A stretch of 39,480 nt of DNA from Thermodesulfobacteriota bacterium (GTDB lineage: Bacteria; Desulfobacterota; Thermodesulfobacteria; Thermodesulfobacteriales; Thermodesulfatatoraceae): positions 1 through 39,480 of the forward strand of contig JAADDY010000043.1 of NCBI GenBank assembly GCA_013153725.1. The letters are read 5' to 3'. Both the position numbers and the translations under genes were made by a program. Positions 8,182 through 17,542 of the stretch are shown here, in pieces (position 1 is the first letter of the stretch; the number at the start of each line of letters is the position of its first letter). The notes under the pieces were generated by a model. That model saw nothing but the letters and a program-made list of their open reading frames with translations. It was not told where the DNA came from and did not search any database.

Positions 8182-8991
8182 TCAGATCCTGCAAAGGAGA
8201 GCGGCCCACCCCTCTTCAGCCAGAACCTTTTCGGCTTCGGCCTGAGGAAAGAGATTTTTTACTTCTGCCACCTGATCCAGCATGAAGCCTGAGAGGATCA
8301 TACGCCCGCCCGGCCTCAAAAGGGCGGGAAATTCTTTCCCCAGGGTGAGAATGGTGCCAATGGTGAGATTTGCCAAAAGGAGATCAAAGAAAGCCCGCCG
8401 GGCGCAGGAAAGCGAACCCTGGACCACCAGAATTTGTTCTTCATATCCGTTTGTGAGGACGTTGGCCCGGGCTTCTCTTACCGCGCGGGGGTCAATGTCT
8501 GCCGCGAGGATCTCTCGGGCCCCCAGTTTCGCGGCACACAGCGCCAGGACCCCGCTTCCGGTACCCAGATCGAAAACCCTTGCAGGGCGCTCCTTCTCAA
8601 AAGCTTCCGCCAGAAGCCGGGCCGATAGCTTGGTTGTGGGGTGAAAACCACTGCCAAAGGAGAAGTTCGTCTTGAGAACGATTTCACCCTCCCGGGGAGT
8701 GATCTCTCCTCCCGGAGAAACGATGACCAGACCCTCGGCGTATCGTAAACGATAGCCGGAAACCGGCCCGGCGGAAGGATAGAGCCCGGTTTCCAGGATG
8801 TCTGCACCGGGGGCAAAATCCAGAAGATCTCTCAAAATACTGTTTACGTCTTCGGGTTCGAAGACCAAAACCAGGGCTTCGGGTTCCTCAAAAAGGTTCA
8901 CCAGGCTGGGATGCGAAAAGGCCCCTTTCTTGAAACCGCGGGGGGCAATCTTCACGTGCAGGAAATTTTTTGCCGCTGGACGATACTCCAT
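8182..8991 (-). CDS. prmA: Ribosomal protein L11 methyltransferase-like SAM methyltransferase
   Basis: LKTNFSFGSGFHPTTKLSARLL, VFDLGTGSGVLALCAAKLGA, ADIDPRAVREARANVLTNG, LLLANLTIGTIL are PrmA-type motifs. Confidence 0.88.
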   Translation of the reverse strand: MEYRPAAKNFLHVKIAPRGFKKGAFSHPSLVNLFEEPEALVLVFEPEDVNSILRDLLDFAPGADILETGLYPSAGPVSGYRLRYAEGLVIVSPGGEITPREGEIVLKTNFSFGSGFHPTTKLSARLLAEAFEKERPARVFDLGTGSGVLALCAAKLGAREILAADIDPRAVREARANVLTNGYEEQILVVQGSLSCARRAFFDLLLANLTIGTILTLGKEFPALLRPGGRMILSGFMLDQVAEVKNLFPQAEAEKVLAEEGWAALLCRI

Positions 8992-8992
8992 A

Positions 8993-9442
8993 TCAGAAGA
9001 TCTTCCTGCTATCGAGGAGCAAGGTTACCGGGCCGTCGTTCACGAGTTCCACTTCCATCATGGCCCGAAAGCGACCAAGCTTCACCGGAATCCCCTCTTC
9101 TTCGAGCCTGGAGGCCAGGGCCAGATAAAGTTTCTCGGCCTCCTTCGGAGGGGCGGCCTTGTCAAAGGATGGGCGATTCCCTTTCCGGCAATCTCCGTAG
9201 AGGGTAAAGTTCGAAACCAGAAGGATCTCTCCGCCGATATCCTTTATCGAGCGGTTCAATTTACCGGCTTCATCTTCAAAGACTCTCAGATTGGCAATTT
9301 TGCGCGCCAGATAGGCCAGATCTTCGGAGGCGTCCTCCCTCGAGACCCCGAGCAGGACCAAGAACCCCCTCCCGATGCGAGAGATCTCCTCTCCGGAGAC
9401 TTTGACCCTTGCTTCTTTTACCCTCTGAATGACAGCCCGCAT
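8993..9442 (-). CDS. dtd: D-aminoacyl-tRNA deacylase
   Basis: [97 protein letters not shown] is characteristic Dtd. Confidence 0.96.
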   Translation of the reverse strand: MRAVIQRVKEARVKVSGEEISRIGRGFLVLLGVSREDASEDLAYLARKIANLRVFEDEAGKLNRSIKDIGGEILLVSNFTLYGDCRKGNRPSFDKAAPPKEAEKLYLALASRLEEEGIPVKLGRFRAMMEVELVNDGPVTLLLDSRKIF

Positions 9443-9489
9443 CGGAGCCTTATCTTACATAGGAGAAAAATTCTTACCAGGGGGAAAGG

Positions 9490-10257
9490 ATGAAAAAAAT
9501 CTGGGTAGGCACCTGTGGCCAGGTGGTAGCCTGGCAGAAATTCTTCGATCTCTTCTCAGCCCTTGAAATAAACGCCACCTTCTACAGATTCCCCACGGAA
9601 AGGCAGGTCAAGAACTGGAAAAAGTATCTTAAAGAGGGAAAAGAAAAAGGGGCTTTCCTTTCGATGAAGGCTCACCAGCTCTTTACCCATCCTTTGAGAT
9701 CACCCACCTGGAAGCGCTCCGAATTCAGCCCGGAGGAGAGAAAGAGGCTCAAGGACCTCGTTGGTTGCCTCAAATGGAATGACTTCACCAGAGGCCAGCT
9801 CGAACGCACCAAAATTCTCCTCGAAGAACTGGTCCTCGACTTTCTTCTTTTCCAGCTTCCCGCAGCCTGTGAGGCGGAAAAGGAACAGATCTTGCCCTTT
9901 CTAAGGCAAGCCAGAGAGATGTTAACCCGCTGGGGAATAGGGCTTGAGATCCGCTGGGAAGATAGGACCTTGCTTGAGGAGGCTTACGCCGAAGGGATAA
10001 CCCCGGTCTTTGACCCTTTCCTGGAACCGGACCTGCGAGAAGAATTCTTCCCGAAGCTCGATTTTCTCTACCTCAGGCTCCACGGCGAAAAAGGCCCAGG
10101 TGGAAGAATAAACTACCGGCATCGCTATGAAGATCAGGAGCTAAACACTTTGAAGGACTGGCTCTTCGAGGCGAAGGCGGAAAGAATCTGCGTGCTCTTC
10201 AACAATGTTTACATGAAGGAGGATGCCTTGAGGTTTGAGGAGTTGCTTCAAAAATAG
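9490..10257 (+). CDS. DUF72 domain-containing protein
   Basis: MKKIWVGTCGQ...FDLFSALEINATFYRFPTERQVKNWKKYL...YLRLHGEKG...RICVLFNNVYMKEDALRF resembles DUF72. Confidence 0.85.
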   Translation: MKKIWVGTCGQVVAWQKFFDLFSALEINATFYRFPTERQVKNWKKYLKEGKEKGAFLSMKAHQLFTHPLRSPTWKRSEFSPEERKRLKDLVGCLKWNDFTRGQLERTKILLEELVLDFLLFQLPAACEAEKEQILPFLRQAREMLTRWGIGLEIRWEDRTLLEEAYAEGITPVFDPFLEPDLREEFFPKLDFLYLRLHGEKGPGGRINYRHRYEDQELNTLKDWLFEAKAERICVLFNNVYMKEDALRFEELLQK

Positions 10258-10260
10258 AAA

Positions 10261-10336
10261 TGGAGCGGGAGACGGGACTTGAACCCGCGACATCCACCTT
10301 GGCAAGGTGGCGCTCTACCAACTGAGCTACTCCCGC
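10261..10336 (-). tRNA. tRNA-Gly (GCC)
   Basis: Reverse complement GCGGGAGTAGCTCAGTTGGTAGAGCGCCACCTTGCCAAGGTGGATGTCGCGGGTTCAAGTCCCGTCTCCCGCTCCA folds as a cloverleaf. 7-bp acceptor stem, anticodon loop CTTGCCAA, GGTTCAAGT T-loop, encoded CCA. Confidence 0.96.
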
Positions 10337-10382
10337 TCCGGAACGTCTTTATAAATAACGAGCCGTAAAAAAGCTGTCAAGC

Positions 10383-11321
10383 CTAAAGCTCGGAGAGCTT
10401 CACCAGCCGCTCGTACTCGGCATCCACCCGCCGTTGAATCTCTTCGATAATTTCAGGGGTAAGGTGCCGAAAGCGCCGCTGAGCCTTGAGATACTCCTCT
10501 ACCGGCTTGGGCTTGGTGATCTTCCGCGTGAGATAGTACTTGCCTTCGATCACCTCATAGAGAGGAAAAATCTTCGTGTCCACCGCCAAGCGGGCAAGCT
10601 TGATGGAGTCTTCTCCTCTCGTTCCCCAGCCCGTAGGACAGGGAGAATAGATGTGAACGTAGGCCGGACCTTTTACCAGAGCCGCCTTCTTGACCTTGTT
10701 CATGAGATCCAGGAAAAAGGCCGGACTAGCCGTGGCCACGTAAGGAATACCGTGGGCAACGGCGATCTGAGGAACATTCTTCTTCCAGGTCATCTGGCCG
10801 ATGGAGCGCGCCCCAGGAGGGCTCGTGGTGGTCATCGCCCCAAAAGGTGTACAACTCGAACGCTGCACCCCGGTGTTCATGTAGGCCTCGTTGTCGAGAC
10901 AGATGTAGACAAAGTCGTGCCCACGCTCCAGCGCTCCGGAAAGGGCCTGAAGACCGATATCCGCTGTGCCGCCGTCACCGGCCACGGCGACCACGTCTAC
11001 GTGGCGACTCTTGGGGAAACGCCCGTGCCGTTTGAGCACCTTCAAGGCCGCTTCCACTCCCGAAGCTACCGCGGCAGCGTTTTCAAAAGCGATGTGGATC
11101 CAGGGTACACGCCAGGAAGTGTGCGGAAAAGGAGAGGTGACGATCTCCATGCAACCTGTGGCGTTACAGACGATAACATCCGTCCCCAGAGCCTTCATGG
11201 CCATTCTAAGGGCCAGGATTTCACCACATCCCTGACAGGCCCGGTGACCCGGAGCCAGAGGTTCTTCCTTTGGCAAGTTTTTAATGGAATATCCCTTGAA
11301 TTTCGTAAGTTCTGGTATCAT
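10383..11321 (-). CDS. porB: Pyruvate (2-oxoacid):ferredoxin oxidoreductase beta subunit
   Basis: LAPGHRACQGCGEILALRMAMKALG, GDGGTADIGLQALSGALERGHDFVYICLDNEAYMNTGVQRS, PCPTGWG: TPP-binding PorB features. Confidence 0.94.
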   Translation of the reverse strand: MIPELTKFKGYSIKNLPKEEPLAPGHRACQGCGEILALRMAMKALGTDVIVCNATGCMEIVTSPFPHTSWRVPWIHIAFENAAAVASGVEAALKVLKRHGRFPKSRHVDVVAVAGDGGTADIGLQALSGALERGHDFVYICLDNEAYMNTGVQRSSCTPFGAMTTTSPPGARSIGQMTWKKNVPQIAVAHGIPYVATASPAFFLDLMNKVKKAALVKGPAYVHIYSPCPTGWGTRGEDSIKLARLAVDTKIFPLYEVIEGKYYLTRKITKPKPVEEYLKAQRRFRHLTPEIIEEIQRRVDAEYERLVKLSEL

Positions 11322-12496
11322 GACTCCCTCACCCCTATCATTTCGTAGGCTTCTTTGGGCCGCTTCTTGAGGTAGAAGGCAGCCCTGTCCGCCATTTCTT
11401 CGAAGTCCTCTACGGTAACGTCTCTTCCACCAAGTCCCGCGATGAAATTGACCACTCGCGGACGACGCGCGGCATTGTAAAGGGCCGAACGCACCTCGGT
11501 GGCTACCGGCCCTCCTACCCCACCCGGGGTAAGGGCCCGGTCTATTACCGCTAACACCGGAATGCCAGAGACAGCCTTGCGGAACTCCTGCATCGGGAAG
11601 GGCCTCCAGAGACGGAAGCGCATGAGCCCCACCTTCTTGCCCTGCTCCCGCATCTTGTCTATCGCAGTCATCGCGGTCTCGGCCAGACTGCCATTGATGA
11701 GGAGGACTACCTCGGCATCTTCGGTGCGGTAAGTTTCTACCGGATTGTAGACTCGACCAAATCTCTTGGCCCAGTCCTTCCAGACACGCAGGATGGCACG
11801 GCGCGAGTTTTTGAAGGCCTCATCCTGGGCCTTTTTGGCCTCAAAATAGATCTCCGGGATACCAACCGGCCCCATGGTGAGAGGCTTGCGCGGATCAAGC
11901 TTGTACTTGGGCTTGAAAGGTGGCAAGAAGTCGTCCACTTCTTCCTGGTCTGGAAGCTCCACGGGCTCTATCACGTGAGAAAGTGTGAAACCGTCGATGT
12001 TAACGATGGTTGGGAACATCACGTTGCGGTCCTCGGCAATACGAAAGGCCTGGATCACGAGATCGACAGCTTCCTGGCCGTTTTCCGCCCAGAGCTGGAT
12101 CCAGCCGATATCCCTCTCGGCCATGATGTCGCTGTGGTCGTTCCAGATACTGATGGGAGCAGAAAGGGCCCGGTTGGCCACCACCATCACCACTGGAAGC
12201 CTGAGAGCCGGGGCGATGAAGAGTATCTCGTGCATCAGGGCCAAACCCTGTGACGCGGTGGAAGTAAACGTCCGTGCCCCGGTGGCCACCGCCCCCAAAG
12301 CGGCACTGATAGCCGAATGCTCAGATTCTACGGTGATGTACTCGGCGTCGAGCTCGCCGTTGGCTACCAGTTCACTGAGATGCTCGACGATATGGGTCTG
12401 CGGGGTGATGGGATAGGCTGCGATGACCTCTGCCCTTGCCAGTTTGACGGCGTCTGCAATCGCAATGGATACCTCTTTGGCCACTCTCTTTCCCAT
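11318..12496 (-). CDS. porA: Pyruvate (2-oxoacid):ferredoxin oxidoreductase alpha subunit
   Basis: MGKRVAKEVSIAIADAVKLARAEVIAAYPITPQTHIVEHLSELVANGELDAEYITVESEHSAISAALGAVATGARTFTSTASQGLALMHE. Start at 12496 preferred over 12553. Confidence 0.94.
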   Translation of the reverse strand: MGKRVAKEVSIAIADAVKLARAEVIAAYPITPQTHIVEHLSELVANGELDAEYITVESEHSAISAALGAVATGARTFTSTASQGLALMHEILFIAPALRLPVVMVVANRALSAPISIWNDHSDIMAERDIGWIQLWAENGQEAVDLVIQAFRIAEDRNVMFPTIVNIDGFTLSHVIEPVELPDQEEVDDFLPPFKPKYKLDPRKPLTMGPVGIPEIYFEAKKAQDEAFKNSRRAILRVWKDWAKRFGRVYNPVETYRTEDAEVVLLINGSLAETAMTAIDKMREQGKKVGLMRFRLWRPFPMQEFRKAVSGIPVLAVIDRALTPGGVGGPVATEVRSALYNAARRPRVVNFIAGLGGRDVTVEDFEEMADRAAFYLKKRPKEAYEMIGVRES

Positions 12497-12498
12497 GA

Positions 12499-12795
12499 CT
12501 AGACCTCCTCCATGACCATTGTGATGGCTTTTTTGGGGCAGACAGCAGCACAAATCCCGCAGCCCTTACAGTAGTAAAGGTTGACCAGATAGTAGCCCTC
12601 TTCGTCCTGCTGGTCGTAACACATATCAGGGCACATGATGTAACAAGTGCCGCACTTGACGCATTTTTCTTTCTCCAGCACGGGGCGGAGAGAGCGCCAG
12701 TTGCCGGTCTTGAATTCCGCACTATTCCCGGGCTCCAGAATATAGAGCCCAAAGGGGACTTCTTTCCAAGGCATCATACCTTGATCTTTACCCAT
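12499..12795 (-). CDS. porD: Pyruvate (2-oxoacid):ferredoxin oxidoreductase delta subunit, 2x[4Fe-4S] ferredoxin
   Basis: CVKCGTCYIMCPDMC and CKGCGICAAVCP cluster motifs, located between por subunit genes. Confidence 0.92.
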   Translation of the reverse strand: MGKDQGMMPWKEVPFGLYILEPGNSAEFKTGNWRSLRPVLEKEKCVKCGTCYIMCPDMCYDQQDEEGYYLVNLYYCKGCGICAAVCPKKAITMVMEEV

Positions 12796-12805
12796 CGCTT
12801 GCTCC

Positions 12806-13357
12806 TTACGTGTAAAGTTTGGTTTCTTTCATGGCTCGCGCCATCGCTGCCTTGTTCTTCTCGGCCAGACGGCCAAAACGATGTTCAAGGGCCTCTTCAA
12901 GATACTTCTTATCCACCAGCCCTGTGGCCTTCAGGAAGGCCCCCAGCATCGTGGTGTTGGTGATGGGAAGCCCCAGAACTTCCATGGCAATCTTGGTGGC
13001 ATCCACCACCGCAAGCTTGCCCTTGTATCCTCCGAGCATCTTGCGGATAGTCTTCTCGTCTTTGCTGGAGTTGAGTATGACCCAACCGTCTTCTTTGAGC
13101 CCTGCCGTAACGTCCACAATGGAAGGAAGGGAAGGATCAAGTACTATGACGATATCAGGGGTGTAGACCTTTTCTCTCAGACGGATCTTCTCGTCACTCA
13201 CACGTACAAAGGCCATTACCGGTGCTCCCCGACGCTCAGGGCCAAAACTCGGAAAGGCCTGGGCATATTTGTTTTGGTTGATAGCTGAAATGGCAATCAG
13301 TTCCGCGGAGGTAACCGCTCCTTGACCGCCTCGACCGTGGAGTCTGACTTCGATCAT
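12806..13357 (-). CDS. porC: Pyruvate (2-oxoacid):ferredoxin oxidoreductase gamma subunit
   Basis: MIEVRLHGRGGQGAVTSAELIAISAINQNKYAQAFPSFGPERRGAPVMAFVRVSDEKIRLRE is a canonical gamma subunit. Confidence 0.95.
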   Translation of the reverse strand: MIEVRLHGRGGQGAVTSAELIAISAINQNKYAQAFPSFGPERRGAPVMAFVRVSDEKIRLREKVYTPDIVIVLDPSLPSIVDVTAGLKEDGWVILNSSKDEKTIRKMLGGYKGKLAVVDATKIAMEVLGLPITNTTMLGAFLKATGLVDKKYLEEALEHRFGRLAEKNKAAMARAMKETKLYT

Positions 13358-13408
13358 TGGCCCTCTCCTTGAAGGATTCTAAGTTGGAACTTCCGTTAAC
13401 ATACCTTT

Positions 13409-14461
13409 TTGCTAGGTGTCAACAACGATAGATCCCAAAATTATGCCTTTTGGAGTGATTACCGAAAAGATAAACGATCAGGCAAAAAATTTGGTAGGAG
13501 GCCTTTTTTGGGAAAACTTCACTGCACCTGGCAGGCCCCGCAAGATTCAGAAGAAGAGGCTTCCCTAGAAGGGCTAGATTTTTCGGGAAAGGACCTGAGC
13601 GGTGAAGATTTAAGCGGCGCCAACCTGAGGAAAGCAAAGTTCTTCCGGGCCAATCTTCGCGGAGCCATCCTGACGGGAGCTGATCTTACCGGAGCAGATT
13701 TCACAGGCGCCAACCTTGAGGGAGCAAATCTCGAAGGGGCCAAAGCCGAAGCCGCAGGCTTTGGCATGGCCAATCTCAAGGGCGCAAGACTCTTTCACGC
13801 CGACCTTCGCCACACCACTTTCACCAAGGCCAACCTGGAGGGAGCAGACCTGGGGTGTGCCGATCTTTCCCACGCAAGACTTCGAGAGGCCAACCTCCAG
13901 AGGGCCGATTTTACTTCGGCCAATCTCCAGGACGCACACCTCAACCTGAGCGATGTCTCCGGGGCCATCTTCAAGGACGCCGACCTGAGAAAGGCCCATT
14001 TGAGGATGCTCAAAGGCTACAAATCTGCCAACTGGATAGGGGCTGACATCCGAGATATCAACTTTGCCGGGGCCTATCTCATAAGACGCCACATCCTCGA
14101 CGAGAACTATCTCGAGGAGTTTCGCAAGCAGGGCAAATGGGCCCAGATAGTCTATTACCTCTGGTGGCTCACCTCAGATTGCGGGCGAAGCCTCAAGCGC
14201 TGGTGTATCCTCATCGCCATCCAGGCCCTCATCTTTGCCGGCCTTTACCATTTTGTTGGGGTCGATTACGGAAAGTACCCCACTCCTCTCTCACCCCTCT
14301 ATTACAGCATCGTCACCCTTACCACCCTGGGGTATGGAGACGTGATTCCCAATTCCATGCCCGGACAAATCCTTGCCATTTGCGAAGTAATTATGGGCTA
14401 CGTCATGCTAGGCGGGCTTTTAGCCATATTTACCAACCGTATTGCGAGGAGGGCGGACTGA
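13409..14461 (+). CDS. Pentapeptide-repeat protein fused to a two-TM potassium-channel pore domain
   Basis: More than 20 A(D/N)LxG-type pentapeptides (SGEDLSGANLRKAKFFRANLRGAILTGADLTGADF...), then two hydrophobic segments flanking SIVTLTTLGYGDVIPNS (selectivity-filter motif). N-terminal start uncertain. Confidence 0.87.
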   Translation: MLGVNNDRSQNYAFWSDYRKDKRSGKKFGRRPFLGKLHCTWQAPQDSEEEASLEGLDFSGKDLSGEDLSGANLRKAKFFRANLRGAILTGADLTGADFTGANLEGANLEGAKAEAAGFGMANLKGARLFHADLRHTTFTKANLEGADLGCADLSHARLREANLQRADFTSANLQDAHLNLSDVSGAIFKDADLRKAHLRMLKGYKSANWIGADIRDINFAGAYLIRRHILDENYLEEFRKQGKWAQIVYYLWWLTSDCGRSLKRWCILIAIQALIFAGLYHFVGVDYGKYPTPLSPLYYSIVTLTTLGYGDVIPNSMPGQILAICEVIMGYVMLGGLLAIFTNRIARRAD

Positions 14462-15318
14462 TGGGATTTCTGGGTTTTCTAAAAAAGAGGAAAAAAACTG
14501 ACCCCCGCAAAGAACTGCGGGAGCTCCTGGGGGGGTTCGAGCTCCCCTACTTTCCGAAAGCAGCCATGTCGGCTCTTGAGGCCTTGAGAGACCCTCAAAC
14601 CCCCACCTTCGAAATCGCAAGACGAATATCCGCCGACCCCGGTATTCACGTTCGGGTGCTCAAGACCGTAAATTCCGCAGCCTTCGGACTTCCTAGAAAG
14701 GTCTCCAATATTGAGCACGCGGTCGCTCTTCTGGGGAGGGCACGCCTGGAATCTCTGATCTTGCCCCTGGCGGTCCACCAAACCCTTCCCAAGTTCAAAA
14801 GCGCATGTCTCGATCTGGAACTTTTCTGGCTGGCCGCCGCCAAAAGGGGAAGCCTTGCCCGGCAGATCGCCCAAGTGCTTCATCCCAATACCAACGTCGA
14901 ATCCTTCAGTGCCGGGCTCCTTCAAGACATGGCCATCCCGGTCATCATACATCTCAAGGAGAAGATCTATTGCCCCACTCTCCAGAACTGGAACCAAGAT
15001 CCTCGCGTCAACCTGGTCGAGCTCGAAAAAGAGAGATTCGGCTTCGATCACCAAAACATCGGAGGGCTGATGGCGGAAGAGTGGAACCTTCCGGATTTCC
15101 TCGTGCAGGCGGTCTCGGCCCACCATCATCCCGAAATAGAACCCGCCGTTTATCTCGTTTCTCACATCCGCTACCAGCACGATCCCGACCACAGCCTGGA
15201 AAAAGAAATCATCGTGGAAGAGGCCCGCGACAAGTTCAATCTCCGCGCCGACCTCACCATGAACATGATCAAAAAGGCCGAACAGGAGGCCACAGAACTT
15301 GCCAAAATCTTTCTCTAA
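14461..15318 (+). CDS. HDOD domain-containing protein
   Basis: MGFLGFLKKRKKTDPRKELRELLGGFELPYFPKAAMSALEALRDPQTPTFEIARRISADPGIHVRVLKTVNSAAFGLPRKVSNIEHAVALLGRARLESLIL is HDOD-like. Internal ATG overlaps the upstream stop (TGATG). Confidence 0.88.
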   Translation: MGFLGFLKKRKKTDPRKELRELLGGFELPYFPKAAMSALEALRDPQTPTFEIARRISADPGIHVRVLKTVNSAAFGLPRKVSNIEHAVALLGRARLESLILPLAVHQTLPKFKSACLDLELFWLAAAKRGSLARQIAQVLHPNTNVESFSAGLLQDMAIPVIIHLKEKIYCPTLQNWNQDPRVNLVELEKERFGFDHQNIGGLMAEEWNLPDFLVQAVSAHHHPEIEPAVYLVSHIRYQHDPDHSLEKEIIVEEARDKFNLRADLTMNMIKKAEQEATELAKIFL

Positions 15319-15362
15319 TCTTGCAGATCGACCCCGATAGATTATCTTTTAGGAGACCAAGA

Positions 15363-15437
15363 TCCCGGGTCGTCTAATCGGCAGGACATGGGGTTTTGGC
15401 CCCCACGGTGGTGGTTCGAGTCCACCCCCGGGATCCA
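15363..15437 (+). tRNA. tRNA-Gln (TTG)
   Basis: TCCCGGGTCGTCTAATCGGCAGGACATGGGGTTTTGGCCCCCACGGTGGTGGTTCGAGTCCACCCCCGGGATCCA. Acceptor TCCCGGG/CCCGGGA, anticodon loop TTTTGGC, GGTTCGAGT T-loop, encoded CCA. Confidence 0.94.
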
Positions 15438-15449
15438 CTCTACCTTCCG

Positions 15450-16169
15450 ATGCATACGGTTCTCGAAGTCGAAGACCTGACCAAGTGTTTCGGAAAAATC
15501 TGTGCCCTGAAAGGGATCTCGTTCACCCTGTGTTCCGGAGAGATCCTCGGGGTAGTGGGGCCCAACGGGGCCGGAAAGACCACGCTCATAAATTGCCTCT
15601 TGGGACTCGTCTTACCCACTTCGGGAAAGATCCGTTACTTTGGCAAAGATTTCTTCCGAAACCGGAGCCAAATACTTGCAAAGGTAAACTTTGCCTCCAG
15701 TTACGTGGCCTTGCCGCTCTCCCTGACCTTGGAAGAGAATCTCCTCGTCTATGCCCACCTTTATGGCCTCAGGGAACCGCGGGAGAGAGTGGCGGAGGTC
15801 TTGAAAATCTTCGGCCTCTACGAGAAACGGAAGAGACGCACCCGCACCCTTTCTTCCGGTCAGATGATGCGGCTCTGCCTCGCCAAGGCCCTGCTGAACC
15901 ATCCCCGGGTACTCCTACTCGATGAACCCACCGCCGGGCTTGACCCTGAAGTCGCCCAGAAGACCCGGGACCTGATCCTCAATTATGCCCGTCAGGAAAG
16001 GACGGCGGTCCTCTTTACTTCTCACAATCTCGCAGAAGTAGAGCGCATCTCTAGCAGAATCCTTGTTCTCCAAAAGGGCCAGATAAGGGCGCTAGGAAAG
16101 ATAGCGAAACTGCTGGAGGAGTTTGAGGCCGAGAGCCTCGAAGAACTCTACTTTCGGCTGGCAGCATGA
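15450..16169 (+). CDS. ABC transporter ATP-binding protein (ABC-2 exporter type)
   Basis: Walker A GPNGAGKTTL, signature LSSGQMMRLCLAKALLNHP, Walker B VLLLDEPTAGLDP. ATG at 15450 preferred because the track start lies inside the tRNA. Confidence 0.93.
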   Translation: MHTVLEVEDLTKCFGKICALKGISFTLCSGEILGVVGPNGAGKTTLINCLLGLVLPTSGKIRYFGKDFFRNRSQILAKVNFASSYVALPLSLTLEENLLVYAHLYGLREPRERVAEVLKIFGLYEKRKRRTRTLSSGQMMRLCLAKALLNHPRVLLLDEPTAGLDPEVAQKTRDLILNYARQERTAVLFTSHNLAEVERISSRILVLQKGQIRALGKIAKLLEEFEAESLEELYFRLAA

Positions 16170-16981
16170 ATCCACGGCGTGTCTTTGCGGTCCTTCTGCG
16201 GCAAATATATCTTTACCGAAGGAGCTTCACCCGCATCCTTGACGTCTTCTACTGGCCCACCGTGGATCTTCTTCTCTGGGGGTTTGTGACCCTCTATCTT
16301 GAGAAAGCCGGGACAGAAATGCTTGAGAAAGCCGGGACAGAAATGCCTCACTATGTCTCATTCTTCCTGGGAGGGCTCATCTTGTGGAACATCCTCCTGC
16401 GAGCCCAGCAGGGGATATCCGTCTCTTTCCTCGAAGACATCTGGGCGAGAAACCTCTTAAATCTCTTCGTCTCCCCCCTCACCATTTCGGAATATCTACT
16501 CGGTCTCGTCCTGGTAAGCGTCGTGAAGGTGCTGATCGCCTTCCTGGTGATGGGGGCCCTGGCGGCCTTCTTTTTCGACTTCCACGTCCTGGTCCTGGGG
16601 GGGTCCCTTCTTCCCTTTGTTCTCAATCTCTGCGCCCTGGGCTGGGCCATCGGTCTCGTTACCATGGCCGCTATCCTGCGCTTTGGCCAGGAGGCCGAGA
16701 TTCTTGCCTGGGCGCTCGCCTTCCTCTTTCTCCCCGTCTCCGCAGTCTTCTATCCGGTGGAGGTCCTGCCACCCTTTCTCCAAAAACTGGCGACCTGGGT
16801 CCCCTCTTCTTACGTGTTTGAGGGAATGCGGCAGGTCATCCTGGAAGGAAGTCTTAAACTTGGGCCCCTTTTGAAGGCCAGCCTCTTAAACATGGCTTAT
16901 CTCGGAGGCAGTTACCTCATATTTTTGAGGGTACATCACGGCGCCCTTCTTCGTGGTACGATTCCCAAAATCGGAGAGTGA
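16166..16981 (+). CDS. ABC-2 type transporter permease
   Basis: Overlaps the ATPase gene by 4 nt. Multiple hydrophobic segments; FVSPLTISEYLLG and LPVSAVFYPVEVLPPFLQKLATWVPSSYVFEGMR are typical of ABC-2 permeases. Confidence 0.9.
   Translation: MNPRRVFAVLLRQIYLYRRSFTRILDVFYWPTVDLLLWGFVTLYLEKAGTEMLEKAGTEMPHYVSFFLGGLILWNILLRAQQGISVSFLEDIWARNLLNLFVSPLTISEYLLGLVLVSVVKVLIAFLVMGALAAFFFDFHVLVLGGSLLPFVLNLCALGWAIGLVTMAAILRFGQEAEILAWALAFLFLPVSAVFYPVEVLPPFLQKLATWVPSSYVFEGMRQVILEGSLKLGPLLKASLLNMAYLGGSYLIFLRVHHGALLRGTIPKIGE
16298..16345 (+). repeat. Perfect 24-bp tandem duplication inside the ABC permease gene
   Basis: cttgagaaagccgggacagaaatg occurs twice in tandem (16298-16321, 16322-16345), encoding LEKAGTEM-LEKAGTEM. 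Confidence 0.97.
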
Positions 16982-17023
16982 TTGCAAATTTTCCTCTTTG
17001 GGGTAAATTTTGGGGCGTCTTTC

Positions 17024-17052
17024 TTGACAAAAAAGGGGCAGTCTTTTAAAGA
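17024..17052 (+). promoter_or_regulatory. Putative sigma70-type promoter for rplM-rpsI
   Basis: TTGACA (17024-17029), 17-bp spacer, TAAAGA (17047-17052), 31 bp upstream of rplM. Confidence 0.5.
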
Positions 17053-17082
17053 AACGGAGCCGATTAAGCGGAGGAAATAAAG

Positions 17083-17526
17083 ATGGCTATTTTCACCTCA
17101 CAAACCCCGATGCTCAAAAAGGAAGAGGTAAAGCACAACTGGTACGTCATAGACGCCAAGGGCAAGGTCCTGGGCCGGCTGGCAAGCGAGATTGCCTACC
17201 GTCTCCAGGGCAAACACTACCCGAATTTCACACCCAACGTGGATGCCGGCGATTTTATCGTCGTGATCAATGCGGACAAGATCCGTCTCACAGGCCGAAA
17301 GACCGACAAAAAAATGTACTGGCGTCATTCCGGCTATATGGGAGGGCTAAAACTTACCCCGACCCGTAAGATGCTTGAGACCAAGCCCGAAGAAGTCATT
17401 CGCCTGGCGGTAAAGCGGATGCTCCCCAAGAACCGCCTCGGGCGCAAAATGCTCAAGAAACTGAAGGTTTATCGGGGAGGAACCCACCCCCATCAGGCTC
17501 AAAAACCGCAAACACTAGAATTTTAA
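17083..17526 (+). CDS. rplM: 50S ribosomal protein L13
   Basis: [71 protein letters not shown]...[18 protein letters not shown]. Confidence 0.98.
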   Translation: MAIFTSQTPMLKKEEVKHNWYVIDAKGKVLGRLASEIAYRLQGKHYPNFTPNVDAGDFIVVINADKIRLTGRKTDKKMYWRHSGYMGGLKLTPTRKMLETKPEEVIRLAVKRMLPKNRLGRKMLKKLKVYRGGTHPHQAQKPQTLEF

Positions 17527-17542
17527 GAGAGGGTGAGAGGAA

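Noticed and set aside
13570-14080. Possible tandem DNA repeat or CRISPR-like array (recurrent gccaaccttgagggagca-like units)
   Set aside because: Period of 15 nt and variable units are explained by pentapeptide-repeat coding; no conserved repeat/spacer structure.
13610-14092. Repetitive antisense ORFs opposite the pentapeptide gene
   Set aside because: Their periodicity simply mirrors the pentapeptide codon repeats.
14137-14460. N-terminal extension of the HDOD ORF back to 14137
   Set aside because: This part is an out-of-frame overlap with the channel gene; the HDOD homology and TGATG junction support a start at 14461.
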